NCBI GenBank assembly: GCA_016712715.1
Contig: JADJQM010000001.1
Location: forward strand, 558,001-622,000
Source of the DNA: Rhodospirillaceae bacterium
GTDB lineage: Bacteria > Pseudomonadota > Alphaproteobacteria > Dongiales > Dongiaceae
DNA length: 64,000 nt
Reading direction: 5' to 3'
Shown: piece after piece, positions 27,563 through 37,055 of the stretch
Layout: every line of letters starts with the position of its first letter
Position numbering within the stretch: the stretch's first letter is position 1
Program-made: the position numbers and the translations under genes
The notes under the pieces: model-generated
What the model was told of the DNA's origin: nothing
Databases searched by the model: none
The model's input: only the letters and a program-made list of their open reading frames with translations

Positions 27563-29642
27563 TTGCGACCGCAAATCCTTTACCCGCTCTTTGCCCCGGT
27601 GACCAGCCTGCCCGGTATCGGGCCCAGGCTCGGCAAGCTGTTCGAAAAATTGACCGGCCCCCATGTGGCGGGCTTGTTGTGGCATTTGCCGACCGGATTG
27701 CTCGACCGGCAGCAGGAACCGCCGATCGATACAGTGCTCGATGGTGCCACAGTGACCTTGAAGGTCCAGGTCACGATACACCTGCCCCCGCTGCGGCCGC
27801 GCCAGCCCTATCGGGTTTCCTGCGTCAACGACACGGGCGCCGTCGATCTGGTGTTCTTCAACCCACGGGTCGACTACATCCAAAGCCTGCTGCCGCCGGG
27901 CGAATGGCGAATCGTCTCCGGCCGGGTTGAGCGCTATGCCGGCACGCTCAACATGGTGCACCCCGACTACATCCTGCCGCCGGAACGCATAGGCGAGATC
28001 AAGCGGCTGGAGCCCACCTACGGCCTCACCGCTGGATTGACACCGCGGATCGTGCTGAAGGCCGTCGCCGCTGCCCTCGATCGCGCGCCGGACATGCCGG
28101 AATGGGTCGACGGCCATGTCATGAAGCGGCATCAATGGCCGAAATGGAAAGCCGCCCTCGAAGCTGTGCATAACCCAGCCGGGGCCGCCGACCTCGAACA
28201 CGGTACGACGGCGCACCAGCGCCTCGCCTATGATGAATTGCTGGCAAGCCAGGTGGCGCTGGCTTTGGTGCGCCAGCATAACCGCCGCCTTGCCGGACGA
28301 CCCTGTGTCGCGACCGGCGCCCTCACCTCGCGTGTCAAGGCGCGACTGCCCTATGACCTCACCGCCTCGCAGCGCCTGGCAATCGAGGAGATTGCCAATG
28401 ACATGGCGTCACCTCAGCGCATGCTCCGGCTGCTGCAGGGTGATGTCGGCAGTGGCAAGACCGTGGTCGCGTTGTTCGCCATGCTGATCGCCGCCGAGGC
28501 CGGCGGCCAGGCTGCACTCCTGGCACCCACGGACCTTCTGGCGCGGCAGCATTTTGCAACACTTGAGCCATTGCTGCGCGCGGCGGGGCTCGAACTTCGC
28601 CTGTTGACCGGCCGCGACAAAGGCAAGACTCGCGACCGCATTCTGGCAGATCTTGCCTCGGGCGAAATCAAACTGGTCGTGGGCACCCATGCGCTGGTGC
28701 AGGAGAGCATCGTCTTCGACGATCTGCGCCTTGCTGTCGTTGATGAGCAGCATCGCTTTGGCGTGCAGCAGCGTTGCCCTCTCGGAGAAGGGCAAGGGCG
28801 TCGATCTCCTGGTGATGACGGCGACGCCGATCCCGCGCACCCTGACGCTGACCGCCTATGGCGATATCGACGTTTCGCGCCTGACCGAAAAACCACCGGG
28901 ACGGCAACCGATCGATACCCGCATCATCCCGTTGGACCGATTGAGCGAGGTCGCGGAAGGACTGCGGCGCGCGACGGCACAAGGATCGCGCGTCTATTGG
29001 GTCTGTCCGCTGGTGGATGAATCGGAACTGATCGATCTGGCGGCAGCCACTGAGCGCCACGAGATGCTGAAGATGCTGTTCGGTGACCGGGTCGGGCTGG
29101 TTCACGGCCAACAGAAAGCCGCCGACCGGGACAAGACCATGGCCCAGTTCCAGGCCGGTGAGATCGACATTCTGGTCGCCACCACGGTCATCGAGGTCGG
29201 CGTCGACGTGCCGCAGGCGACCGTCATGGTGATCGAACACGCCGAGCGCTTTGGCCTGGCGCAGCTGCATCAGCTGCGCGGGCGGGTCGGACGTGGTTCG
29301 GGTAAGTCGAGCTGCCTGCTGCTCTACCAGACACCACTCAGCGAGACCGCCAAGGCGCGGCTCAACATCATGCGCGAGACCGAGGATGGTTTCCGCATCG
29401 CCGAGGAAGATTTGCGCCTGCGGGGTGCTGGGGAACTTCTTGGCACACGACAGAGCGGCTTGCCGGAATTTCATCTGGCCGATCTGGTCGCCCATGCCGA
29501 TCTCATCCAGATCGCCCGCGATGACGCGCGGCTGGTGCTGGAGAAGGATCCGGAACTGGTCAGCGAGCGCGGCCTTGCCTTGCGCGTCCTCCTCTACCTC
29601 TTCGAGAAGGACGCGGTCGTCAAAACGATCCGATCAGGCTGA
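27563..29642 (+). CDS. recG: ATP-dependent DNA helicase RecG, frameshifted
   Basis: RecG remodels stalled replication forks. The first frame (TTG 27563 to about 28775) holds the wedge domain (SLPGIGPRLGKLFEKL...), Walker A QGDVGSGKT and the DEQH box (VVDEQHRFGVQQR). The second frame (about 28775-29642) continues LSEKGKGVDLLVMTATPIPRT, VIEVGVDVP, QLRGRVGRG and the C-terminal domain. One base appears to be missing at 28774-28777. Joined length is about 693 residues, normal for RecG. As recG is normally retained, a sequencing indel is more likely than a true pseudogene. It is divergent from sdhE across 75 bases. Confidence 0.9.
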
Positions 29643-30365
29643 GGACTTCGGCTTCGCAACCGCCTTGCCGGGTGCCACGATACCGCCGGAGACCACCAGC
29701 TTGATGCCGTCTTCGACAGACATGTCGAGATAGATGACATCCCGGCGTGGCACAAAGATGAGATAGCCGGAGGTCGGGTTCGGCGTCGTCGGCACGAAGA
29801 TGGTGAGCGCATCACCGCCGATCGCGGCTGCCACTTCCGGCGGCGTGGTGCCGGTGACGAAGCCCAGTGTCCAGGCGCCGGCACGCGGGAATTCAACCAG
29901 CACGGAATCGCGGAAGGCCGAGGATTGGTTGGCCAGCACCGTTTCGACGATCTGCTTAATGGCGCTGTAGATGCTGCGAATGATCGGCAAGCGATTGAGG
30001 ATGCTCTCCATCAACTGACGCGTCAGGCGACCAAAGAGACCGGCCGTGACCGCGCCGATTGTCGTCAGCACGAGGAGGACGATGATGAGACCGATGCCCG
30101 GAATGGAGAACGGCAGATAGCGCTCCGGATTGTATTCCGGCGGCACCAAAGGCAGGACGGTCTGATCCACCCAGCTAATGAACAGCCAGGCGATGTATAC
30201 AGTGAGACTGACCGGCGCCGTGATCAGGATGCCCGCTAGGAAATAGTTGCGCAGACGCACCCCGAGGCCCAAGCGGACCGGCCGCTTCAGCGTCAGGTCC
30301 TCGGGTGAAAGCGGCGGCGGTATTAAGTCGGGTCCCGGTTCTTGCGGGTTCTCCGGCTGGCTCAT
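29634..30365 (-). CDS. DUF502 domain-containing membrane protein
   Basis: 243 residues from ATG 30365, which has AAAGG about 10 bases upstream; GTG 30377 is an alternative. Two strong transmembrane helices flank a short loop (NYFLAGILITAPVSLTVYIAWLF and IGLIIVLLVLTTIGAVTAGLFG). The DUF502 core follows: PIIRSIYSAIKQIVETV, VLVEFPRAGAWTLGFVTG and FVPTTPNPTSGYLIFVPR. Function is unknown. It ends convergently with recG, overlapping by 9 bases. Confidence 0.9.
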   Translation of the reverse strand: MSQPENPQEPGPDLIPPPLSPEDLTLKRPVRLGLGVRLRNYFLAGILITAPVSLTVYIAWLFISWVDQTVLPLVPPEYNPERYLPFSIPGIGLIIVLLVLTTIGAVTAGLFGRLTRQLMESILNRLPIIRSIYSAIKQIVETVLANQSSAFRDSVLVEFPRAGAWTLGFVTGTTPPEVAAAIGGDALTIFVPTTPNPTSGYLIFVPRRDVIYLDMSVEDGIKLVVSGGIVAPGKAVAKPKSSA

Positions 30366-30485
30366 GGTCAAATGCACCTTTCAGTCACGACAATTCAGCC
30401 TATCAAATAGCACTGGCACCGCCGACGCAACTCCGGCAGAATCTGACTTGTTTAAAGGGCTTTTTCGGGGATATCGGCGCCCAAA

Positions 30486-31049
30486 ATGGCAAAATTGGAT
30501 TGGATCGAGGGGCTGGTGTGCTTCGCTGAGCGCAGCCAGATAAACTCCAACGTCATTGCCGGTGTCGAACAGGTATGGGAAACGTTGCGCGGCGAAAGAG
30601 CCTTCCCCGCGCGCGAAGAAATCGACCCGGTCGCATTCAGATCCTGGCTGCCCTACCTGTCTGTCATGGAACTGCACGATGGACCTTTCCGCGTACTCTA
30701 CCGCCTGATCGGGACCGAGGTCGCGCGATTTGCGGGTGAGGATTTTTCCGGGAAGTGGCTGCACGAGACGGGATGGAGCGACAAGCATCAGGCGCTGAAC
30801 CTCATACTTTATGAGCGTCTGTTCAGGACACGACAACCCGTCTACGGCTTTTCACGCGTCGACTGGCAGGGCAGTTCAGAGTACACGTTTCAGTGGGCCT
30901 TGCTTCCGCTCGGCGACCGAGTTGGTGCGGTCTCGCATTGCCTGAGCGTCGATGACTTTTCCCACATCGCCCCGCCCAGCGGCCTTCTGCGAGAGTCCGA
31001 GGCGAGCAATAGCCAAGACCGCCCATCCGACCACCATGAGAAGAGCTGA
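30486..31049 (+). CDS. PAS domain-containing protein (PAS_5 family)
   Basis: 187 residues, a single PAS_5 domain: FPAREEIDPVAFRSWLPYLSVMELHDGPFRVLYRLIGTEVARFAG, then SGKWLHETGW and QPVYGFSRVDWQGSSEYTF. It is the third member of this group in the window (see 16545-17160 and 17148-17705). Ligand and output are unknown. It is followed 3 bases later by a Sel1-repeat gene, so the two may be co-transcribed. Confidence 0.8.
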   Translation: MAKLDWIEGLVCFAERSQINSNVIAGVEQVWETLRGERAFPAREEIDPVAFRSWLPYLSVMELHDGPFRVLYRLIGTEVARFAGEDFSGKWLHETGWSDKHQALNLILYERLFRTRQPVYGFSRVDWQGSSEYTFQWALLPLGDRVGAVSHCLSVDDFSHIAPPSGLLRESEASNSQDRPSDHHEKS

Positions 31050-31052
31050 CAA

Positions 31053-31928
31053 ATGATCGAGAAAATGTTGCGTACATTTCGGCAAGCTGGCTTTGCATCC
31101 TGCCTCATGGCGTTGCTTGCCGTTGCCGCGTCGGGAGCCAACGCCCAGGGTACCAGTGAAATCGATCCCGGCTCCGCCGCCTTCATGCATGGTGACTTTG
31201 CTTTGGCGATGCAGGAATGGTCGCGAAAGGCGCAGGCTGGCGACGCAGAAGCGATGAACAATGTCGGCATCCTTTACAACAAGGGGCTCGGCGTCGATCG
31301 TGATGCGGCCTTGGCGGCGACCTGGTATCGGCGCGCCGCTGAACTTGGTTTTGCAAATGCCCAGTTCAATCTCGCCAACCTGCTTTACTCCGGCGATGGC
31401 GTAGAGCGCGACCTCAAGCAATCCGCCGCCTGGTATCATGAAGCGGGCAGGCGCGGCCATCTCGGTGCGCAATACTTCCTTGGCCTCATGTACGCCGACG
31501 GCGAAGGTGTCCCAGAGGACAAGATGGAAGCTCTGAAGTGGATCGTCAAAGCCGCGGACGGTGGCAATGCCGCGGCCCAATATGAAGTGGGCCGCATGCT
31601 GGTCGGCGGTGATGGATTGCAGGCGGATCCGGTCAAAGGTGCCGAATACACACTCAAATCCGCCCATGCCGGCAATTCCAAGGCATCGCTGCTGATGGCC
31701 CAGCTTTATGCCGCGGGTACTGGCACCGAGCAGAATGATCTCGAAGCCTACGTCTGGGCCCGCATCGCGGCGGACCGACTGAAACCGGGACAGGATTCCA
31801 GGAAAGCCCATGCGCTGATCGAGGAACTGGAATCGCGCATGGAAGAAGGCGCCATCAAGGCCGCGGAACGAGTGATCGAGATCCGCAATCCCAAACCCGA
31901 CGCGGAAGAGCAGCCGCCAGCACCGTGA
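31053..31928 (+). CDS. Sel1-like repeat protein, exported
   Basis: 291 residues with a signal peptide (CLMALLAVAASGANAQ) and about five Sel1 repeats of roughly 36 residues from residue 45 to 230, for example EAMNNVGILYNKGLGVDRD and AAQYEVGRMLVGGDGLQAD. Such repeats form TPR-like solenoids that bind proteins in the periplasm. Partners are unknown. It lies 3 bases after the PAS_5 gene and converges on a lipoprotein gene 3 bases away. Confidence 0.88.
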   Translation: MIEKMLRTFRQAGFASCLMALLAVAASGANAQGTSEIDPGSAAFMHGDFALAMQEWSRKAQAGDAEAMNNVGILYNKGLGVDRDAALAATWYRRAAELGFANAQFNLANLLYSGDGVERDLKQSAAWYHEAGRRGHLGAQYFLGLMYADGEGVPEDKMEALKWIVKAADGGNAAAQYEVGRMLVGGDGLQADPVKGAEYTLKSAHAGNSKASLLMAQLYAAGTGTEQNDLEAYVWARIAADRLKPGQDSRKAHALIEELESRMEEGAIKAAERVIEIRNPKPDAEEQPPAP

Positions 31929-31931
31929 TCC

Positions 31932-32525
31932 TCAGGGATAGGTCGTACCAGCGTAAATCTTCTCAAGGCGGGTGATCGTTTCCGCAGTCGACATCAGTGG
32001 CGCCGTACCTTCCGATACCGCAATGAGGTCTACCGTGAGCACGGAGATTGCCCTGCTTGTCGCGGTGCGGTTTTCAGAACAGTAGTAATCGCTTGGCCAG
32101 CCGTAGTACGGCCGATAGCCGAAACCGTAACCGTAGGCTGGATAACCCCAGAAAGGGGCTGGCCTGCATCGGGGATGAGAACGAACATCGACGTCGCTAT
32201 CGGTCTTTTCGGTAACGATACGAAACACCGGCATTCCGCGTTCCCGGGCTATCCTGGCTGCACGTAGCAAGGCGAGATCGTGGACCTTTTCCTTCTCCGC
32301 CAGAATGCGGGAATCCCCGCGCGGATTCTGCGAGGAAATGCGAATTTCTGCCCCGCGATAGGTCACTTCGATCGTATCGGAATCCACATCGCGTTCGCTG
32401 AAGCCGAAACTCCCGGCAACAGCGAGCGGTTGCATGGCTGGTCGCGGCGGCGCGGGCGTGCTGCAGCCAGCGGCGGCGATCGCAGCTACGACCAGCAGGA
32501 TCGGACGGAGGTCGGGGAACGTCAT
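31932..32525 (-). CDS. CC0125/CC1285-type lipoprotein
   Basis: 197 residues with lipobox IAAAGC (Cys21). The N-terminal half reads GSFGFSERDVDSDTIEVTYRG...LLRAARIARERGMPVFRIV, the pattern of the alphaproteobacterial CC0125/CC1285 lipoprotein family. A Tyr/Gly/Pro-rich stretch (about residues 124-146) and a beta-rich end follow. Function is unknown; outer-membrane or periplasmic anchoring is expected. Confidence 0.78.
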   Translation of the reverse strand: MTFPDLRPILLVVAAIAAAGCSTPAPPRPAMQPLAVAGSFGFSERDVDSDTIEVTYRGAEIRISSQNPRGDSRILAEKEKVHDLALLRAARIARERGMPVFRIVTEKTDSDVDVRSHPRCRPAPFWGYPAYGYGFGYRPYYGWPSDYYCSENRTATSRAISVLTVDLIAVSEGTAPLMSTAETITRLEKIYAGTTYP

Positions 32526-32597
32526 GAACGAACCCTAACATTAACCGGCCCGGATGGCTCCCGCATCGCGCCGTCGCTCAAGCAAATGTGATTTCTG

Positions 32598-33824
32598 CTA
32601 GCGCCATTCCGCGTCTGGATTTGAGAGGACCGCCGGACTAAGGGCCAGGCAGTAGCCGTTCTCGGCCCAGACCTTCTTGCAGGCCTTCCCGGCCTCGGCC
32701 TGATCGAGACCGACCAGCAAGGCGGAGTAACGGGTGAGCCCCTCCCAGGTACGCTGGATAATGGCAGGCCGCCCCTTCTTGATCGTGCCCTTGAGCCTGG
32801 TCTTCATGGTCGCAATCGTGCTCTCAGCCAGGGCTTTTTGCGGAAAGGCGCCGAACACGACACCCCAGCCTGAAATCCTGGCAGTCGAGGTAATGGTCGA
32901 ATTGCCGTCCTCGACCACGCGCTGGTCGCAATCGCCACCCTTCAGCAAAGTTGGCGGCGGTCCCTGATCTTCCGCGGCAACCTTGATCGCCACGTCTTTG
33001 AGCTTTGGCTTTTTGCTGGCCGTTTGTGAGAATCCGGCATTCAGAAGTTGGGTCATCAAAGAAGCGCGCTCGCCGCGGTTGCTGCCACCCAGCACCACGC
33101 CGATCAGACGGCGGCCATTGCGCTTTGCGGACGCCACCAGATTGTAGCCGGATCCGCAGGTAAACCCGGTCTTCATGCCATCGGCGCCCTGATATGAAGA
33201 GAGGATACCGTTAACCGACGGCTGCGTGCGACCGGCGATGGTAACGCTCCGCTTGCCGAAGAAATGATAGTGCTCGGGGTAGCTTTCCAGGATGTGCATG
33301 GCCAGTTCCGCCATATCCCGTGCTGTGGTCACCTGCCCTGCATGGGGCAGGCCCGAGGCATTGCGGAACTCGCTTCGCGTCATGCCGATACGGTGTGCCG
33401 TTTCGGTCATCATTTGGGCGAAGCGCTCCTCGGTCCCGCCGATAGATTCGGCCAGCGCCACCGCCGCGTCATTGCCGGAGACCACGATCATGGCCGTAAG
33501 CGCTTGCTCTACCGTGATTTTTTGACCCGTCTTGAAACCGAACTTGGTTGGTGATTGTCCGGCGGCATTGGCTGATACGACGATCTTGTCGGCAAAGTGC
33601 AGCTTCCCGGATTTGGCGGCCTCGAACACCATGAAGGCGGTCATCATCTTGGTGAGAGAGGCCGGGTACCAGAGTGCATTGGCACCCTCCGAGCGCAGGA
33701 CAGTGCCGTCCTTGGCATCGACCAGCACGCTCACGCTCCTGGCTGCAGCCGGCGAGGCGGCGGCCAGGCTTAAGAAAACGGCCAGAACCGGCCAAGCCCA
33801 CAGCCTAAACGCCATTCGCAACAT
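32598..33824 (-). CDS. D-alanyl-D-alanine carboxypeptidase with C-terminal SPOR-like domain
   Basis: 408 residues from ATG 33824, which has GAGGGA 4 bases upstream and starts the signal peptide; an in-frame extension to 33878 lacks these. The S11 motifs are Ser56-L-T-Lys59, SGN at 116-118 and KTG at 218-220. After about residue 320 a SPOR-like region follows (ISGWGVVFGAFPQKALAES to the end), which would direct it to septal peptidoglycan. It is distinct from the PBP5-type gene at 8207-9370, which lacks SPOR. Confidence 0.9.
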   Translation of the reverse strand: MLRMAFRLWAWPVLAVFLSLAAASPAAARSVSVLVDAKDGTVLRSEGANALWYPASLTKMMTAFMVFEAAKSGKLHFADKIVVSANAAGQSPTKFGFKTGQKITVEQALTAMIVVSGNDAAVALAESIGGTEERFAQMMTETAHRIGMTRSEFRNASGLPHAGQVTTARDMAELAMHILESYPEHYHFFGKRSVTIAGRTQPSVNGILSSYQGADGMKTGFTCGSGYNLVASAKRNGRRLIGVVLGGSNRGERASLMTQLLNAGFSQTASKKPKLKDVAIKVAAEDQGPPPTLLKGGDCDQRVVEDGNSTITSTARISGWGVVFGAFPQKALAESTIATMKTRLKGTIKKGRPAIIQRTWEGLTRYSALLVGLDQAEAGKACKKVWAENGYCLALSPAVLSNPDAEWR

Positions 33825-33955
33825 ACTTCCCTCAAATCCCAAAATGGGGTTGGATGTTAAGACATGAGTCTGCGACAAGAGACAAGCGTTTTAGGTATTG
33901 TTCTGCGGTTTTACGACGCTAAGGTGACGGAATTGGTAGGGTTTTGGGGGTATCT

Positions 33956-35628
33956 GTGATCCGAATCACGCGCAATCTGATGGTTGGTGGGTTTCTCGGG
34001 CTGGCTGTCTTGTCCGGACTGACTGGCCTTGCCGCCTTGCCTGCCCATGCCGATTACCAGAGCGGTGTCGACGCCTACTACAAGGGCGATTTCCGCGCCG
34101 CCTATGAGGCATGGCTGCCATTGGCGGAAGCCGGCGATCCGGTTGCCCAAAACAGTCTGGGCGCCCTCTACGATCACGGTCTGGGCGTCACCGAGGACAA
34201 TGCCGAGGCCGCGCGCTGGTACGAGATGGCAGCCCAGCAGGGCTTCCCGCTCGCCATGCGCAACATGGGCAATCAATATGCCACGGGCCATGGCGTGCCG
34301 TTCGACCTCGAAGCTGCCAAGCAATGGTACGAGCGGGCAGCCGCGGCCGGCGACCAGCAATCTGCCGCCCTCCTCAATCACCTGCGGCCGGCGACCACGC
34401 CGCCAGTGGATCCGCAGCGATGGCGACGCCGGTGTTCGCCGCGCCTAGCGTCACTGGCAACATTGCCGAGCCCGTGGACGCGCCCGTCGCGGGGACGCAA
34501 TCTGCCGACACGGCGGTGAGTGACGACAGCGTAATCGTCGATGCGCCCGCCTTGGCACCCACCGTACCCCAGTCGACCGCCCCGATCGCGCTGAGCGCCG
34601 GCGACGAGACCGGCGCAATCCCGGCTACAGGCGATGCTGCGCCACCGCCGGCACCCGTGCAGCAGGCGGCCGTCACCCCGGTAGCACCCAGCACACGGAC
34701 TGACGGCAATTGGCTGATTGGCCAATGGCAGGGCCCGTCTCTCGGTTGTCCGCAAGGCGGCGGTGTCGAATTCACCGACAACGAGACACTGAGCTGGTTC
34801 GACGGCCAGATTGCAGTGCGCCTTGCTTCGACCTACGCCATTTCCGGCGACAACATCGTCGTCACCGCAACCGGTGGCGATGGGACGCCGCTCGAATACA
34901 CCTATCAACGAAGCGGCCCGGACAAGATCATCATCGTCAGCATTCCGCCGTCGATGCCCAAGTCGCTGTTGGGGATTGCCTACCGCCGCTGCGGCCCCGC
35001 CCCGGCCCTCACGGCAACCTTGCCGGCTGCGCAAACGCCAGTCGTTCTACCGACCGCAGCCAGTCCTTCGCCGGTCCCAGCCACGGCGCCCCTCATCGAC
35101 GCGACGCCCGTGACACCAGCCGCCGCCACGTCCCCGGCCAGCACTTCCGCGGCCAGCGCGGCGCCCGCACCAGCAATCGTCAACGGCACCGCTGCCGCGG
35201 GCTGGAAGGCGTTCGAGAACGGTCAGTATGAAGAGGCTCTCGCAATCTTCAAATCGCTGGGCGAAGCGGGCGATACCAACATGCAGGTGATCGTCGGCAA
35301 CATCTATGATTACGGTCAGGGCGTGCCGCAGGATGATGTCCAAGCCATGCAATGGTATCTGATGGCTGCCGAGCGCGGTAATACCAAAGGGCAGTATCAA
35401 GCCGGCGTGCTCTATTATCGCAGCCAGGGTGTGCCGCAGGATCTCATTGAATCTTACCGTTGGCTTGCCCTCGCTGCTGAAGGTCCCTCACCCGGAATGG
35501 CAAGCGATCCTGCACATGCCACCGGTATCCAGGCCAGGAACCTGCTGGGCGAAGTGGCTGCCGGGATGAGTTCTGCGGATATCGCCAAGGCCAAGGCCTT
35601 GGTCAAGAAGACGCGCAAGAAAAGCTGA
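33956..35628 (+). CDS. Sel1-repeat protein with Pro/Ala-rich linker, frameshifted
   Basis: Two frames join to a protein of about 557 residues. The first frame begins at GTG 33956 (GGGGG 6 bases upstream; TTG 33944 also possible) with a signal peptide and three Sel1 repeats (EAWLPLAEAGDPVAQNSLG...). The second frame, from about 34410, gives a Pro/Ala/Thr-rich linker, a small beta domain (NWLIGQWQGPSLGCPQGGG...YRRCGPAP), a second linker and three more Sel1 repeats up to 35628. The break lies at 34395-34425 and is one base. It is probably periplasmic scaffolding; partners are unknown. Confidence 0.75.
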
Positions 35629-35654
35629 CGCCCACCGCATTACCGGAGTTTCCC

Positions 35655-37055
35655 ATGTCGACCAATTTTGCCTTTGATGCGGTGGATCTCGCCGCCAAGG
35701 ATCGCGCGCATCTCATTCATCCCTGGGTCGATCTGGGTCTTGTGAAAGACACCGAGCCGCTGATCGTGTCAGCGGCCGAGGGCGCCTATGTCTACAATGT
35801 GCAGGGCCAGAAGATGCTGGACGGCATCGGCGGCATGTGGTGCGTCAACGCCGGCTATGGTCGCGGCGAGATCGCCGATGCGATGGCGGAACAGGCGCGG
35901 CGCATGGCCTATTTTTCGCCCTTCGGCGTTATCGGCAATCCGCCGGCGATCGAGTTTGCGCATCGCTTGACGCAGCATACACCGGGCGATCTGAAGCACG
36001 TCTTCTTCACGACCGGTGGGTCGACCGCGGTCGACTCAGCTTTGCGCTTCGTCCATTTCTACAACAACTTCCATGGCCGGCCGAAGAAGAAGCAGATCAT
36101 CACGCGCGAATACGCCTATCACGGCTCGACCTACCTCACCGCGTCCGTCTCGGGGAAGCCCGCCGATCGCGGCAACATGGATCTTGAGACCGGTTTCATC
36201 CATCACCTCTCGGCGCCCAATCCCTATCGCCGACCGGACGGCATGTCGATGGAGGCATTCTGCGACGCAAAAGTTCAGGAGCTTGAGGACAAGATTCTGG
36301 CACTCGGCCCCGACAATGTCGCCTGCTTCATCGCCGAACCCCTGCTCGCCTCCGGCGGTGTCATCGTGCCGCCGCCCGGCTATCAACGCCGTACGTGGGA
36401 AGTGTGCCGCAAATACGATGTGCTCTATATATCAGACGAGGTCGTTACGGGTTTCGGCCGATTGGGACACATCTTCGCCTCGAAAGAGGTGTTCGAGATT
36501 GAGCCGGACATCATCACCTGCGCCAAGGGGTTGACCTCCGGCTATATCCCCTTGGGTGCCATGATCGTCTCCGACCGGCTTTATTCGACACTGACCGACA
36601 AGGCCGGTCGCGGTCAGACCTTCGCCAATGGCTATACCTATTCCGCGCATCCGGTATCCTGTGCGGCGGGCATGGCCAATCTCGATATCTTCGAGCGCGA
36701 AGACATCTGCGGCCATGTGCGCAAGACCGGTCCCCATTTCCGCGACCGGCTGGGTGAGCTCTCCGAACTCGACATGGTCGGTGACGTGCGCGGCAGCCAT
36801 TTCATGGTCTGCGTCGAATGCACCTCGGACAAGAAGAACAAGACGGTGCCGCCGTCGGAATGGAATGTCGGCAAACGCATCTTCGAGAAGTGCCAGGAAA
36901 AGGGCCTGCTCGCGCGACCGATGGGTCATCTCATCGTCATGAGCCCACCGCTGATCGTCAACCGTGCGCAGATCGATTTCGCGGTCGAAACATTGCGTCA
37001 GGGAATCGTCGAGGTCATGGACGATCTGAAGCGCGAAGGTCTGTGGAAGGCCTGA
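35655..37055 (+). CDS. Class III (omega-amino acid:pyruvate type) aminotransferase
   Basis: 466 residues. PLP-enzyme fold type I features are GGMWCVNAGYGRGEIADAM, FTTGGSTAVDSALRF, REYAYHGSTYLTAS, DEVVTGFGRLG (PLP-binding Asp) and the Schiff-base lysine in TCAKGLTSGYIPLGAM near residue 291. The closest groups are omega-amino acid, putrescine or taurine:pyruvate aminotransferases; the donor cannot be fixed here. No transporter or dehydrogenase is adjacent to indicate the pathway. It converges with pbpC with no gap. Confidence 0.88.
   Translation: MSTNFAFDAVDLAAKDRAHLIHPWVDLGLVKDTEPLIVSAAEGAYVYNVQGQKMLDGIGGMWCVNAGYGRGEIADAMAEQARRMAYFSPFGVIGNPPAIEFAHRLTQHTPGDLKHVFFTTGGSTAVDSALRFVHFYNNFHGRPKKKQIITREYAYHGSTYLTASVSGKPADRGNMDLETGFIHHLSAPNPYRRPDGMSMEAFCDAKVQELEDKILALGPDNVACFIAEPLLASGGVIVPPPGYQRRTWEVCRKYDVLYISDEVVTGFGRLGHIFASKEVFEIEPDIITCAKGLTSGYIPLGAMIVSDRLYSTLTDKAGRGQTFANGYTYSAHPVSCAAGMANLDIFEREDICGHVRKTGPHFRDRLGELSELDMVGDVRGSHFMVCVECTSDKKNKTVPPSEWNVGKRIFEKCQEKGLLARPMGHLIVMSPPLIVNRAQIDFAVETLRQGIVEVMDDLKREGLWKA

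Noticed and set aside
27488..28279. Longer minus-strand frame upstream of sdhE
   Set aside because: It lies antisense to recG; sdhE homology begins at ATG 27487.
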